Shown: positions 7,098 through 14,978 of the stretch, piece after piece
How the letters are laid out: each line of letters starts with the position of its first letter
Position numbering within the stretch: the stretch's first letter is position 1
From: Oscillospiraceae bacterium
Lineage (GTDB): Bacteria; Bacillota; Clostridia; Oscillospirales; Oscillospiraceae
DNA length: 42,491 nucleotides
NCBI GenBank assembly: GCA_902787755.1
Contig: CADAHL010000018.1
Coordinates: 1 to 42,491, forward strand
Direction of reading: 5' to 3'
The notes under the pieces: generated by a model
Databases searched by the model: none
What the model saw: only the letters and a program-made list of their open reading frames with translations
What the model was told of the DNA's origin: nothing
Translations under genes and position numbers: made by a program

Positions 7098-8225
7098 ATG
7101 CACTATTTCGACAACTCCGCCACCACCCGGGTCTGCCCGGAGGCGGCGCAGGCGGCCCTGGAGGCCATGACCGGGACCTTCGGCAACCCCAGCTCCACCC
7201 ACACCCTGGGCCGGGAGGCGAAAAAGCTCCTGGATCAGAGCCGGAAGCAGGTGGCCGACGCCCTGGGCTGTACGCCGGGAGAGCTGGTCTTTACCTCCTG
7301 CGGCTCCGAGAGCGACAACTGGGCCATTCTGGGCGGCGCTGAGGCCATGAAGCGCCGGGGCGGGCACATCATCTCCTCCCCGGTGGAGCACGACGCGGTG
7401 CGCAAAAGCCTGGAGGAGCTGGAGGCCCGGGGCTTCACCGTCACCCGGCTGAAGCCGGAAAAGGACGGCTCCGTCTCCCCGGAGGCGGTGCGGGCGGCCC
7501 TGCAGGAGGATACGGTGCTGGTGACGCTGATGCTGGTGAACAACGAGACCGGCGGCGTTACGGACATTGCCGGGGTCTCCCGGGTCCTGAAGGAATCCGG
7601 CTCCCCGGCCCTGCTGCACACCGACGCGGTCCAGGCTTTCCTGAAGGTCCCCTTCTCGGCGAAAAGTCTGGGGGCGGATCTGATCAGCGTCAGCGGCCAC
7701 AAGATCCACGCCCCCAAGGGTATCGGCGCTCTCTATCTCCGCAAGGGGCTGCGGCTCAAGCCCTATATTCTGGGCGGAGCCCAGGAGGAGGGCCGCCGGG
7801 CCGGCACCGAGGCCATGCCCCAGATCGCCGCCTTCGCCGCGGCCGCGGCCCTGGGAAAGGCCGGGCTGGCGGAAAACGGCGCCCGGATGGCGGCCCAGAA
7901 GCAGCAGCTGATCGACCGGCTGAGCCGGGAACTCCCGGAGCTGCGGTATATTCCCTCGGACGCGCCGCACATTCTCTCCATCTCCCTGCCCGGCTGGCGC
8001 AGCGAGGTGCTGATGAACTTCCTGGAGGCCCGGGAGATCTATGTATCAAAAAGCTCCGCCTGCAAGAAGGGCGGGCGGAGCCATGTGCTGGAGGCGGTGG
8101 GCCTGGACGCCAAGACCATCGACGGCGCCCTGCGCATCGGCCTTTCCCGATACACCGACCAGGAGGATCTGGACGCGCTGTGTCAGGGGCTCAAGGACGC
8201 CAGAGCCATGCTGGCGCATCGGTAA
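7098..8225 (+). CDS. Cysteine desulfurase, NifS/IscS family (375 aa)
   Basis: A class V PLP aminotransferase-fold enzyme that takes sulfur from cysteine as an enzyme persulfide for Fe-S clusters, tRNA thiolation or thiamine. It starts MHYFDNSATTRVCPEA. The PLP lysine is in SVSGHKIHAPKG (Lys202) and the persulfide cysteine in SSACKKGG (Cys322). Other family marks are GTEAMPQIAAFAAA and NNETGGVTDIAG. The start is preceded by ACGAGG. It is divergent from mtaB, which itself needs sulfur; a tRNA-sulfuration role (as with ThiI in related genomes) is plausible, but no thiI is in the window. Confidence 0.92.
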   Translation: MHYFDNSATTRVCPEAAQAALEAMTGTFGNPSSTHTLGREAKKLLDQSRKQVADALGCTPGELVFTSCGSESDNWAILGGAEAMKRRGGHIISSPVEHDAVRKSLEELEARGFTVTRLKPEKDGSVSPEAVRAALQEDTVLVTLMLVNNETGGVTDIAGVSRVLKESGSPALLHTDAVQAFLKVPFSAKSLGADLISVSGHKIHAPKGIGALYLRKGLRLKPYILGGAQEEGRRAGTEAMPQIAAFAAAAALGKAGLAENGARMAAQKQQLIDRLSRELPELRYIPSDAPHILSISLPGWRSEVLMNFLEAREIYVSKSSACKKGGRSHVLEAVGLDAKTIDGALRIGLSRYTDQEDLDALCQGLKDARAMLAHR

Positions 8226-8232
8226 GGGAAGC

Positions 8233-8305
8233 GTGAATAGTGAATACCTGCGGTGTCTCTTGGCGGGACGCCACATCTCTTCTCTTTTCACTTTTATCTC
8301 TTCCC
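8233..8305. repeat. Short variant of the heptad element
   Basis: Two GTGAATA units, then CCTGCGGTGTCTC, a GGCG-GGA-CGCC hairpin, and a right arm of 7-bp units TTTTCAC, TTTTATC and TCTTCCC. Only one hairpin is present. It fills the convergent gap after the cysteine desulfurase gene. Confidence 0.55.
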
Positions 8306-8308
8306 TTC

Positions 8309-8336
8309 ATTCCGAATTCCGAACTCCGAATTCCGA
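8309..8336. repeat. ATTCCGA heptamer array next to a permease stop codon
   Basis: Four units (ATTCCGA, ATTCCGA, ACTCCGA, ATTCCGA). The stop codon of the minus-strand permease gene (8338-8340) overlaps the trailing ATT. Confidence 0.88.
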
Positions 8337-8337
8337 A

Positions 8338-9645
8338 TTATCCCTCGTCCCCCGCGTCTTTTGGCTCCGTCTTAGCTTCTTCCTCTCTTTGTCCGGCCCT
8401 CTTGACGGCCTCTCTCGTCACCGGGTCGATGTGATCCAGATCTTCATAAGAAGCGGTCTCCCAGGGGAGGTCGCTTTTTTTCAGCCTCTTTTCCACCAGA
8501 TCGTTCAGGAGCGTGTAGATCACCACGAAGACCGGAACGCCCAGGAGCATTCCCCAGAAGCCGAAGAGGCCGGCGCCCAGGATGATGGAGAACATGACCC
8601 AGAAGCCGTCGATGCCGATGGAGTTGCCCAGGATCTTGGGCCCGATGATATTGCCGTCCACCTGCTGGAGGACGATAACGAAGATCACGAAGATCAGGGC
8701 TTTCAAAGGGTTGGCCATCAGGATAATGAAGGCGCTGGGCACCGCGCCGAGCAGGGGCCCGAAGAAGGGAATGATATTGGTCACGCCCACGATCACGCTG
8801 ACCAGCAGGGCGTAGGGCATATTCACAATGGCACAGAAGATGTAGCAGATCAGGCCGATGATGGCCGAATCCAGGAGCTTGCCGTTGATGAAGCCCATGA
8901 AGGTCCGGTCGGTGAAGGCCACGCCCTCCCGGATCTTTTCCGCCGTCTCCACGGAGAACAGGCTGTACAGAAGCCTCCGGCAGCCGGCGGTGAAGCTCTC
9001 CACGTTGCCCAGGATGTATACGGACACGATGATGCCGATGATCAGGTTGTAGATGCCCATGACCACATAGTACACGCCGGTAGTCAGGTTGGAGATCATG
9101 CTGCCCAGGCCGGGCAGGACCGTGTTCTGCACCCAGCTGCGCAGCTCCACGCTCACCTCATCCAGGACGGTGTTGGCGTACTCCATGATCTCCGGGTAAT
9201 CCCGCAGCAGGTTGTTGATCCAGACCTCCACCGTGGCGGCATAGCCGTTGGAGTTCTGCACCATGCTCTCAATGCTGCTGTACAGCTGAGGCAGGATCAG
9301 ATACACCAGGGCGGTGATGATGGCCAGCATCACGATCTCGGAGACCAGGATGGACAGGCCCCGGGCCATCTTATGCCCGTCGTCCTTTTTGTTCTTCCGG
9401 TAGGCCTTCTTCATCAGCGGCCCGAAGACGTTGCGCTCCATCAGGCGCATGAGGGGCAACAGCAGATAGGTGATCACCAGGCCCCAGATGAAGGGGCTGA
9501 GGATCTTCACCAGCTTCCCCAGCGCCTTGCCCAGGGCGGGCAGATAGCTGAGGATCATATAGAAAAGGATGGCGCAGGCGATGACGCCGAAGGCCGTCAT
9601 GCCCCAATACAGGTACTTTTTGTCCCAGTTAAAGCGGCGCCGCAT
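8338..9645 (-). CDS. AI-2E family transporter (PerM/YdiK-like permease, 435 aa)
   Basis: An integral membrane protein of the AI-2E transporter family, whose members include autoinducer exporters and ion antiporters; the substrate cannot be read here. Two N-terminal helices (about 12-34 and 40-65) come first, then a soluble helical segment (about 100-170). Then follow the conserved membrane block with NLIIGIIVSVYILGN, the family signature FFGPLLGAVPSAFIIL, and GNIIGPKILGNSIGI. The C-terminal tail is charged. The start MRRRFNWDKK has AAAGGAG seven bases upstream and a good promoter beyond. The stop codon touches a heptamer array, suggesting that array landed exactly at the gene end. Confidence 0.88.
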   Translation of the reverse strand: MRRRFNWDKKYLYWGMTAFGVIACAILFYMILSYLPALGKALGKLVKILSPFIWGLVITYLLLPLMRLMERNVFGPLMKKAYRKNKKDDGHKMARGLSILVSEIVMLAIITALVYLILPQLYSSIESMVQNSNGYAATVEVWINNLLRDYPEIMEYANTVLDEVSVELRSWVQNTVLPGLGSMISNLTTGVYYVVMGIYNLIIGIIVSVYILGNVESFTAGCRRLLYSLFSVETAEKIREGVAFTDRTFMGFINGKLLDSAIIGLICYIFCAIVNMPYALLVSVIVGVTNIIPFFGPLLGAVPSAFIILMANPLKALIFVIFVIVLQQVDGNIIGPKILGNSIGIDGFWVMFSIILGAGLFGFWGMLLGVPVFVVIYTLLNDLVEKRLKKSDLPWETASYEDLDHIDPVTREAVKRAGQREEEAKTEPKDAGDEG

Positions 9646-10022
9646 GGATCTTCTCCTTTCCGAAGGCCTCTTCCTCCGGCCTCTGTGCCTGGAAAACGCC
9701 CGAAAACCCGTTTGTTCCGTACCTCTTATTTTACTATCCCCCGGGCTGAGCGTCAACCAATAATTTCTCCTCTCGACCCTTTCTCCGGGCAGAGCTTGAT
9801 TATGTAAACTTTTTGACACCCGTTTTTCACGGAATATTCATTTTCTCCGGTGCAAAACTCTGTGGAAAATGTGTAAAACCGCCCGTTTGTCCATGGTTTA
9901 TTTCCAGTTCCTGAAATGAATATACATTTTCCCTCTGCAAAAAAAGCATAATTTGAGCAACCGGTTCAGGCTTGGCTCCTCCGCGCATATTCTATTAGCA
10001 ACACACGAAACGGGAGGTCGCC
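9646..10022. other. 377-bp divergent intergenic region
   Basis: The region between the permease and the carboxypeptidase holds the permease promoter (9728-9756) and AT-rich DNA toward the plus-strand gene. Candidate plus-strand promoter parts are TTCAGG and TATTCT spaced by 17 bases just before the ribosome-binding site. I see no RNA gene, open frame or array in it. Confidence 0.6.
9728..9756 (-). promoter_or_regulatory. Promoter of the AI-2E family permease gene
   Basis: Minus strand TTGACG (9751-9756) and TAAAAT (9728-9733) with a 17-base spacer, about 80 bases before the ATG. Confidence 0.75.
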
Positions 10023-11168
10023 ATGAAACGAATCGTCTGTCTCTGCCTGCTGCTGCCCATGCTGATGCACGTCCCCAGGGCTCTGGCTCTGGAGCCTCTC
10101 CGGGACGGGGAGATCCCCATCGCCGCGCCGTCCGCCATCCTGATGGAAAAGACCACCGGCCAGGTCCTCTACGAAAAGGACGCCGACCGGCGGATGCCCC
10201 CGGCCAGCGTGACCAAGGTCATGACCCTGCTGCTGATCGTGGAGGCGGTGGAGTCCGGGAAGATCTCGCTGGAGGACAGGGTCACCGCCAGCGCCAGAGC
10301 CGCCTCCTTCGGCGGAAGCTGCGTCTATCTGGAGCAGGGCGAACAGATGAGCGTGGACGACATGCTCAAGTGCATCGCCGTGGTCTCCGCCAATGACTGC
10401 GCCGTGGCCATGGCCGAGCATCTGTGCGGCACGGAGGAACTGTTCGTGGCCGAAATGAACCGTCGGGCCGGGGAGCTGGGCATGGAGAACAGCCATTTCA
10501 CCAACTGCACCGGCCTGTTCGAGGACGCGGAGCATTACACCACCGCCCGGGACGTCGCCCTGATGTCAAGGGAACTGATCTCCCACGAGCTCATCAAGGA
10601 CTATTCCACCATCTGGATGGACAGCATCCGGGACGGCAGTTTCGAGCTTTCGAACACCAACAAGCTGGTGTACTGGTACGAGGGCTGCACCGGGCTGAAG
10701 ACCGGCTTTACCAGCGCCGCCATGTACTGCCTGTCCGCCACGGCGGAGCGGGACGGCGTGGAGTACATCGCCGTCGTCATGCACGGGGAGACCATCGAAT
10801 CCCGGAACGCCGACGCCACCACCCTGCTCAACTACGCCTTTGCCAACTTCAGCCTCTGTCCTCTCCGCCCGGCGGAAGCGCTGCCGGCGCTGCCGGTGGA
10901 TCTGGGCTCTCAGACCGCCGTGGAGCTGCTGGTCCAGGGGGAAGAGGCCGCGCTGCTGCCCAAGGGCGGTGCCGCGCCCGAGGTTCGGGTGGAGCTGCCG
11001 GAGCGGATCCCGGCTCCGGTAAAGGCCGGTCAGCCGCTGGGGACGCTCCGGGTCCTCTCCGGCGGCGAGGAGATCGCCTGTCTGGAGATCACGGCGGCTT
11101 CGGACGTGGAGCGGATCGGCTTCTGGCCCCTGCTCCTGCGCCTGGCGGCCAGCCTGGTGGGAAGGTAG
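10023..11168 (+). CDS. D-alanyl-D-alanine carboxypeptidase, PBP5/DacF family (381 aa)
   Basis: A secreted S11-family serine peptidase that trims the terminal D-Ala from peptidoglycan stem peptides outside the membrane. Residues about 1-23 form a signal peptide. The three catalytic motifs are present: SVTK (Ser62, Lys65), SAN (122-124) and KTG (226-228). A beta-rich C-terminal domain follows, and the end (FWPLLLRLAASLVGR) is a membrane-associating helix as in other PBP5-like proteins. GGGAGG lies shortly before the ATG. The single-gene unit ends in a 13-bp hairpin. DacF-type enzymes can be sporulation-specific; I could not find a convincing sporulation promoter, so that role is open. Confidence 0.92.
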   Translation: MKRIVCLCLLLPMLMHVPRALALEPLRDGEIPIAAPSAILMEKTTGQVLYEKDADRRMPPASVTKVMTLLLIVEAVESGKISLEDRVTASARAASFGGSCVYLEQGEQMSVDDMLKCIAVVSANDCAVAMAEHLCGTEELFVAEMNRRAGELGMENSHFTNCTGLFEDAEHYTTARDVALMSRELISHELIKDYSTIWMDSIRDGSFELSNTNKLVYWYEGCTGLKTGFTSAAMYCLSATAERDGVEYIAVVMHGETIESRNADATTLLNYAFANFSLCPLRPAEALPALPVDLGSQTAVELLVQGEEAALLPKGGAAPEVRVELPERIPAPVKAGQPLGTLRVLSGGEEIACLEITAASDVERIGFWPLLLRLAASLVGR

Positions 11169-11177
11169 GGGAGAGCG

Positions 11178-11211
11178 GAATGAAGGGAAGAGATAAAGGG
11201 AAAAGGGAAGA
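11178..11211. repeat. Degenerate purine heptads after the carboxypeptidase gene
   Basis: The stretch reads as 7-bp units (AATGAAG, GGAAGAG, ATAAAGG, GAAAAGG). It is close to the reverse complement of the right arm at 8285-8308, so it is another arm of the heptad family next to a hairpin. Confidence 0.45.
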
Positions 11212-11241
11212 GAATCCGGGCTTCAAACGAAGCCCGGATTC
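11212..11241. terminator. Perfect 13-bp hairpin after the carboxypeptidase gene
   Basis: GAATCCGGGCTTC, loop AAAC, GAAGCCCGGATTC. It follows the stop codon by 43 bases but has no T run on the plus strand. It may end transcription weakly or protect the 3' end. Confidence 0.55.
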
Positions 11242-11286
11242 TGTGTGTCCGGATGTATTCACTTACCACGTCCACTGCCGCTCCGT

Positions 11287-11810
11287 TTATTTTGCCGCAG
11301 TCCAGAAGGTATAGCTTCCGGCTTCCAGCTGCCGCTGGGTATGGTCAAGGCGGACGGTCACGGGAACCGGTGTCTCCAGCTCGTACCGGACGCCGTCGCC
11401 TTCACAGCGCCAGACCGCAGGGCTGATGGAAGCGGCGGCGCTTGTCCTCCGTATCCTCCCACCCCGGCATGGGAGAGCGGAACCAGCCGCGGCCGAGCGT
11501 AACACGCAGATCGTTGACCCCCTCAGTCGCTGACGCGACAGCTCCCCCGGAGGGGGCGCCAAGCAGCAGCTCCGTCACCTCGTAGGTCTGTACCTGCAGG
11601 CGGTGGTCATAGCTGGTCCAGCCCGGGGCCAGGACGAAGTCGCCCACACGCCGGCCGTTCAGCTCCGCCTCATAGACGGACGCCGAGGGAGGTGATCTCC
11701 AAAGTGGCGGAGACGATCTCTTTCTCCGCAGGGAAAGTCTTTCGGAAAACCGGGCAGACGCCGCCCAGGTCCCGCGCTGTGGTGATCCATTGACTGTTTT
11801 TCAGATCCAT
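11287..11810 (-). pseudogene. GH78 alpha-L-rhamnosidase remnant
   Basis: This is a wreck of a rhamnosidase gene. It starts MDLKNSQWITTARDLGG, continues through VFRKTFPAEKEI and LEITSLGV, then loses frame. The frame resumes at YEAELNGRRVGDFVLAPGW and TSYDHRLQVQTYEVTELLL, typical of the GH78 N-terminal sandwich domain. The frameshift is a 4-bp tandem duplication (GACG-GACG on the plus strand, about 11676-11684). A palindromic GC-rich repeat sits between ELLL and NDLRVTLGRGWF. Soon after, the sequence jumps to a family-like C-terminus (VRYELETPVPVTVRL ... EAGSYTFW), so several hundred catalytic residues are missing. It follows the GH3 gene by 15 bases and was probably the last gene of that operon. 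Confidence 0.8.
11515..11560. repeat. GC-rich palindromic repeat inserted in the rhamnosidase remnant
   Basis: CCCCCTCAGTCGCTGACGCG followed by ACAGCTCCCCCGGAGGGGGCG is related on the opposite strand to the repeat at 130-175 (CCCTCCGGGGGAGCTG and TGAGGGGGT boxes). It adds about 14 codons without changing the local frame. Confidence 0.65.
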
Positions 11811-11825
11811 GAGAATGCCCTCGAA

Positions 11826-14228
11826 TTATTGGATTTCAACTCCGGCGTAGAAGGCGCGGTCGCGGCCCTCGATCCAGGCGTTTTTCGTAAGGGTGTAGCT
11901 GCCCGTCAGGCGGATATCTTCGGAAGAGGCCCCGAGCTGCACTTCGATTTCGCCCTTTTCGATCTTCCACTTGCCGTCCTCGTCCACAAAGGCCATCTGG
12001 CTGGGAGTGACGGTAAAGCAGACCGTTTTCTGCTCTCCCGGCTGCAGTTCGACGCGGGCAAAGCCCTGCAGCTCCTTGCAGGGGCGTGTCATGGAGGCGT
12101 GCGCGTCCCGCAGATAGAGCTGCACGATCTCCGTTCCGGCAACGCTGCCGGTGTTCTTGACGCTTAAAGATACCGTCAAGGTCTCGTCGGGAACGACTTC
12201 AGGTTTGCTGATTACCAGATCCCCATAGGCAAAGTTGGTGTAGCTCAGACCGTGGCCGAAGCAGTAGCGGGGTTTGTGCGAGCAGTCCACATAGTCGGCG
12301 AAACCGATGCTGGGGCCCTGGTGCCAGCCGGAGCCATTGGGGTGGTTATAGTAAATGGGGATCTGTCCGGCATTGCGGGCGACGCTCAGCGGCAGCTTGC
12401 CGGAGGGGTTGTATCTGCCCAGCAACACGTTGACCACTGCCTCCGCACCGAACTTGGCGGGAGTAAAGGCCTCGATCAGCGCGTCCAGCTTTTCGTCCGC
12501 CGTGTCGGAGGACACGGGGCGGCCGTCAAAGTGCACACCGATCAGGGGCTTTCCGAACTTCGCCGCTTCGCGGATAAAGGCGTCCTGACAGGCGGGCAGA
12601 TTGACGTCTGTGCCGTCCACGCCCTCGGCCATGGTGGCAATGGAACCGGAGCCGTTTTTGCCGCCCAGGGTCAGGATCACCACGTCGGCCTGCCTGACGA
12701 GCTCCATCGCCTCGGGGAAGAGCGATTCGTCCGCGCCGGCCTTGTGGTAGCCGGGGGCGTAGAGGATCTCCACCCCGGGCAGCTCGTCGCGCAGCACCTC
12801 AAGGAGATTGCGGCATTTGGGCTCCAGCTTGCGGAGCACCCCGTTGAATTCTTCCGTCTCGTCCACCTGTACGTTGGTGCCGGGGACGCGCTCCATCTCG
12901 GCCTTGCTGCTGTCCCCGCCGCCGCCCGTTCCGGCCATGGAGTTCATGGCGGCATACACGGCCTCCACCATGCTCAGGTGGGTGTAGCCGCCGAAGTAGT
13001 AGCGGGCGTTGTTGGCGTGCGGGCCGATGACCGCGATGGTCTTCTCCCTGCCAGAGAGCGGCAGCACGCCGTTGTTCTTCAGCAGGACGATGCTCTGCTG
13101 CGCGGCGCGGAAGGACACCTCGTCGTCATGGCTGTGGTGGATAGTATCTTCCAGTTCAGTACCCTGGAGCGCATAGGGATTTTCAAACAGCCCCATGCGG
13201 AACTTGGCCTCCAGCACTCGCAGCACTGCGGCGTCCAGAATGCTCTCGTCCGCCTCGCCCTTTATGAACAGTTCCTTCATGGCGGCAAAGGTAGAGGGCA
13301 TGGGCAGCTCCACGTCCAGACCGGCTTTCAGGCAGCGATAACCCGCCTCGGCTTTGCTTTCGCCGGTACCCTGAACCGTGTATGTGTTTTCCGCGCCGCC
13401 ATAGTCCGAGACCGTGACTCCCTCAAAGCCCATCTCCTCACGGAGAAGGCCGGTGAGAATCTTTTTGCTCGCATGAACGGGCAAGCCGTTGATGGAGCAG
13501 TAGCAGGGCATCACGCCTCGAAGCCCCGCTTCCGAGATGGCGGCCTGGAAGGGCTTGGCATAGACCTCTCTCAACAGACTCTCGCCGATTTCTACGTCAG
13601 CCCCGTGGATGCCCGCCGCACCCCGGTGAAAGCCCAGGAAGTGCTTGGCGGCGGATTCGGGATGGCGGCCCGCCGTCCCGGTCTCCTGAATGCCGCGGGT
13701 GTAGGCGGAACCCAGCGCGGCGGCCAGAGTGGGATCCTCGCCGTAGGCTTCGGACTGGCGTCCCATGCGGGAATCCCGGGAGATGTCCAGCACCGGGGCC
13801 AGGATCTGGGTAAAGCCGAAGGCGGCCTCCTGGCGGGAGACGATCTCGCCGATCTCCTGCTCCAGCTGGGGGTCAAAGCCCGCGCCGCGGTTCACGCCGG
13901 AGGGGAAGGCCGTGGTGTCCTGCAGCAGCGCCCCATTCACGCCCTCCATGTGGAAGACGGCGGGAATGTGCAGGCGGCTCGCCTCCATCACAGCGCTTTG
14001 CAGCTCGCGCTGCCAGGCGCAGGCCTCCTCAATGCTCTCGCACATGCGAAAGCCAAGCGTGCTGATCTGGCCGATCCCGTTTTTGAAAAACGCAGCCATC
14101 TCCTTATCCCGGCCCTTGACGGAGAAAACGCCCGTCAACTGGGCGATCTTCTCGTCCAGGGTCATTTCCTTGAGCAGCAGCTCCGCCCGCTCCCGGGCGG
14201 TCAGAGAGGTATCCATATAGTTTTTCAT
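11826..14228 (-). CDS. Glycoside hydrolase family 3 beta-glycosidase (800 aa)
   Basis: A GH3 exo-acting beta-glycosidase (beta-glucosidase or beta-xylosidase type) without a signal peptide, so probably cytoplasmic. The (beta/alpha)8 domain shows FHMEGVNGALLQDTTAFPSG, the KHF motif (195-197) and the nucleophile Asp275 in VTVSDYGGAEN. The second sandwich domain includes IAVIGPHANNARYYFGGYTH. A C-terminal fibronectin III-like domain starts near FGHGLSYTNFAYGDL. GAGGAG lies before the chosen ATG; a longer frame upstream overlaps the neighbouring gene and lacks such a site. It sits between the DUF5060/DUF5605 remnant and the rhamnosidase remnant, downstream of the AraC gene on the same strand. The sugar is not determinable from sequence alone. 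Confidence 0.92.
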   Translation of the reverse strand: MKNYMDTSLTARERAELLLKEMTLDEKIAQLTGVFSVKGRDKEMAAFFKNGIGQISTLGFRMCESIEEACAWQRELQSAVMEASRLHIPAVFHMEGVNGALLQDTTAFPSGVNRGAGFDPQLEQEIGEIVSRQEAAFGFTQILAPVLDISRDSRMGRQSEAYGEDPTLAAALGSAYTRGIQETGTAGRHPESAAKHFLGFHRGAAGIHGADVEIGESLLREVYAKPFQAAISEAGLRGVMPCYCSINGLPVHASKKILTGLLREEMGFEGVTVSDYGGAENTYTVQGTGESKAEAGYRCLKAGLDVELPMPSTFAAMKELFIKGEADESILDAAVLRVLEAKFRMGLFENPYALQGTELEDTIHHSHDDEVSFRAAQQSIVLLKNNGVLPLSGREKTIAVIGPHANNARYYFGGYTHLSMVEAVYAAMNSMAGTGGGGDSSKAEMERVPGTNVQVDETEEFNGVLRKLEPKCRNLLEVLRDELPGVEILYAPGYHKAGADESLFPEAMELVRQADVVILTLGGKNGSGSIATMAEGVDGTDVNLPACQDAFIREAAKFGKPLIGVHFDGRPVSSDTADEKLDALIEAFTPAKFGAEAVVNVLLGRYNPSGKLPLSVARNAGQIPIYYNHPNGSGWHQGPSIGFADYVDCSHKPRYCFGHGLSYTNFAYGDLVISKPEVVPDETLTVSLSVKNTGSVAGTEIVQLYLRDAHASMTRPCKELQGFARVELQPGEQKTVCFTVTPSQMAFVDEDGKWKIEKGEIEVQLGASSEDIRLTGSYTLTKNAWIEGRDRAFYAGVEIQ

Positions 14229-14238
14229 TCCGATCTCC

Positions 14239-14724
14239 TCAGTCGATCCTTGTTGCCAGCACCGCCAGCCCTTCTTTCCCGGGCAGGCGGAGCTTCGTCG
14301 TCCCGAAGGCATTCTCATTCAGGACGGTTCTTATCCTGTTCCAGACGTCGATCAGCTCCACGCGGTAGTACTTGTCCTCCGGCAGGGGCAGGGCATAAAC
14401 TGTGGTGCCAAAGGGCGTGAACAGCTTTCCGTCCTCGTACTCAAAATGTGTGTCCACAGCTTTGACAAGGCCGTGGTGCACGCCGTCGGCCGCTTCGCAG
14501 GTCTCATGCCCCTCGGCGTTCACCGCGCCGGTGACCTTCCAGCTGTATTCACCCGTCTTCTCAGGCAGGAAACGGACGATGTACCGACCCTCGCCGTCGT
14601 AAAAGCCTTTGACGGTTTTGCTCTCTCCGCTGCAGGTGAATTCCGCAACAAGCGGAATGTCCGCATAATCCGCGGTCAGGGCTTCCCCCGCAAACTGCAG
14701 TTCAAAGGTCTCGTACTGTCTCAT
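14239..14724 (-). CDS. DUF5060/DUF5605 glycosidase-like protein lacking its catalytic middle (161 aa)
   Basis: The first ~110 residues are a DUF5060 beta-sandwich (MRQYETFELQFAGEAL, GFYDGEGRYIVRFLPEKTGE), the usual N-terminus of DUF4038-type glycosidase-like proteins. HFEYEDGKLFTPFGTTVYAL is the normal beginning of the following barrel. The barrel is then missing, and the frame goes straight to a DUF5605-like C-terminus (YYRVELIDVWN, LRLPGKEGLAVLA). Family members are usually about 500 residues or longer. The fusion is in frame, so a short protein could be made, but it should have no catalytic site. AGGAG is eight bases before the chosen ATG. It lies ten bases before the GH3 gene. Confidence 0.75.
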   Translation of the reverse strand: MRQYETFELQFAGEALTADYADIPLVAEFTCSGESKTVKGFYDGEGRYIVRFLPEKTGEYSWKVTGAVNAEGHETCEAADGVHHGLVKAVDTHFEYEDGKLFTPFGTTVYALPLPEDKYYRVELIDVWNRIRTVLNENAFGTTKLRLPGKEGLAVLATRID

Positions 14725-14744
14725 TGATCTATCTCCTGTCAACT

Positions 14745-14978
14745 TTACTGCTCCGTCAAAAACGAACGGAGGCGTTGATAGTCCGCGTCCTTGCTGCAGA
14801 CGATCTCTCCTTGCGTCAGGAACTCTTTATCCCCACACACAGAGGCAAACAGGTACTTACAAAAAGTCGATTTTAAATTCAGGTGATCACCTTCCGCGGA
14901 GTTGAAATAGACTTCTCCCTCGCAGTCCTGTACAGCGGTCATAAAATCCAGATAGGTATTCAGTCGTTTGAGCTTCAT
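14745..14978 (-). CDS. Small conserved protein coupled to the AraC regulator (77 aa)
   Basis: A soluble 77-residue protein beginning MKLKRLNTYLDFMTAVQDCE, with GEVYFNSAEGDHLNLKST in the middle and an alternating hydrophobic C-terminus. It resembles a group of ~75-80-residue clostridial proteins with an EGDRxNLKS-type motif that databases often label polyA polymerase without good reason. I know no established function. Its ATG overlaps the TGA of the AraC gene by four bases (ATGA), so translation is probably coupled. It may modulate the regulator or be a sensor accessory; this is inference. Confidence 0.7.
   Translation of the reverse strand: MKLKRLNTYLDFMTAVQDCEGEVYFNSAEGDHLNLKSTFCKYLFASVCGDKEFLTQGEIVCSKDADYQRLRSFLTEQ

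Noticed and set aside
9820-9960. Replication-origin-like AT-rich DNA with TTTTCCACA
   Set aside because: Only one imperfect DnaA-box-like sequence is visible and no dnaA or dnaN is nearby.
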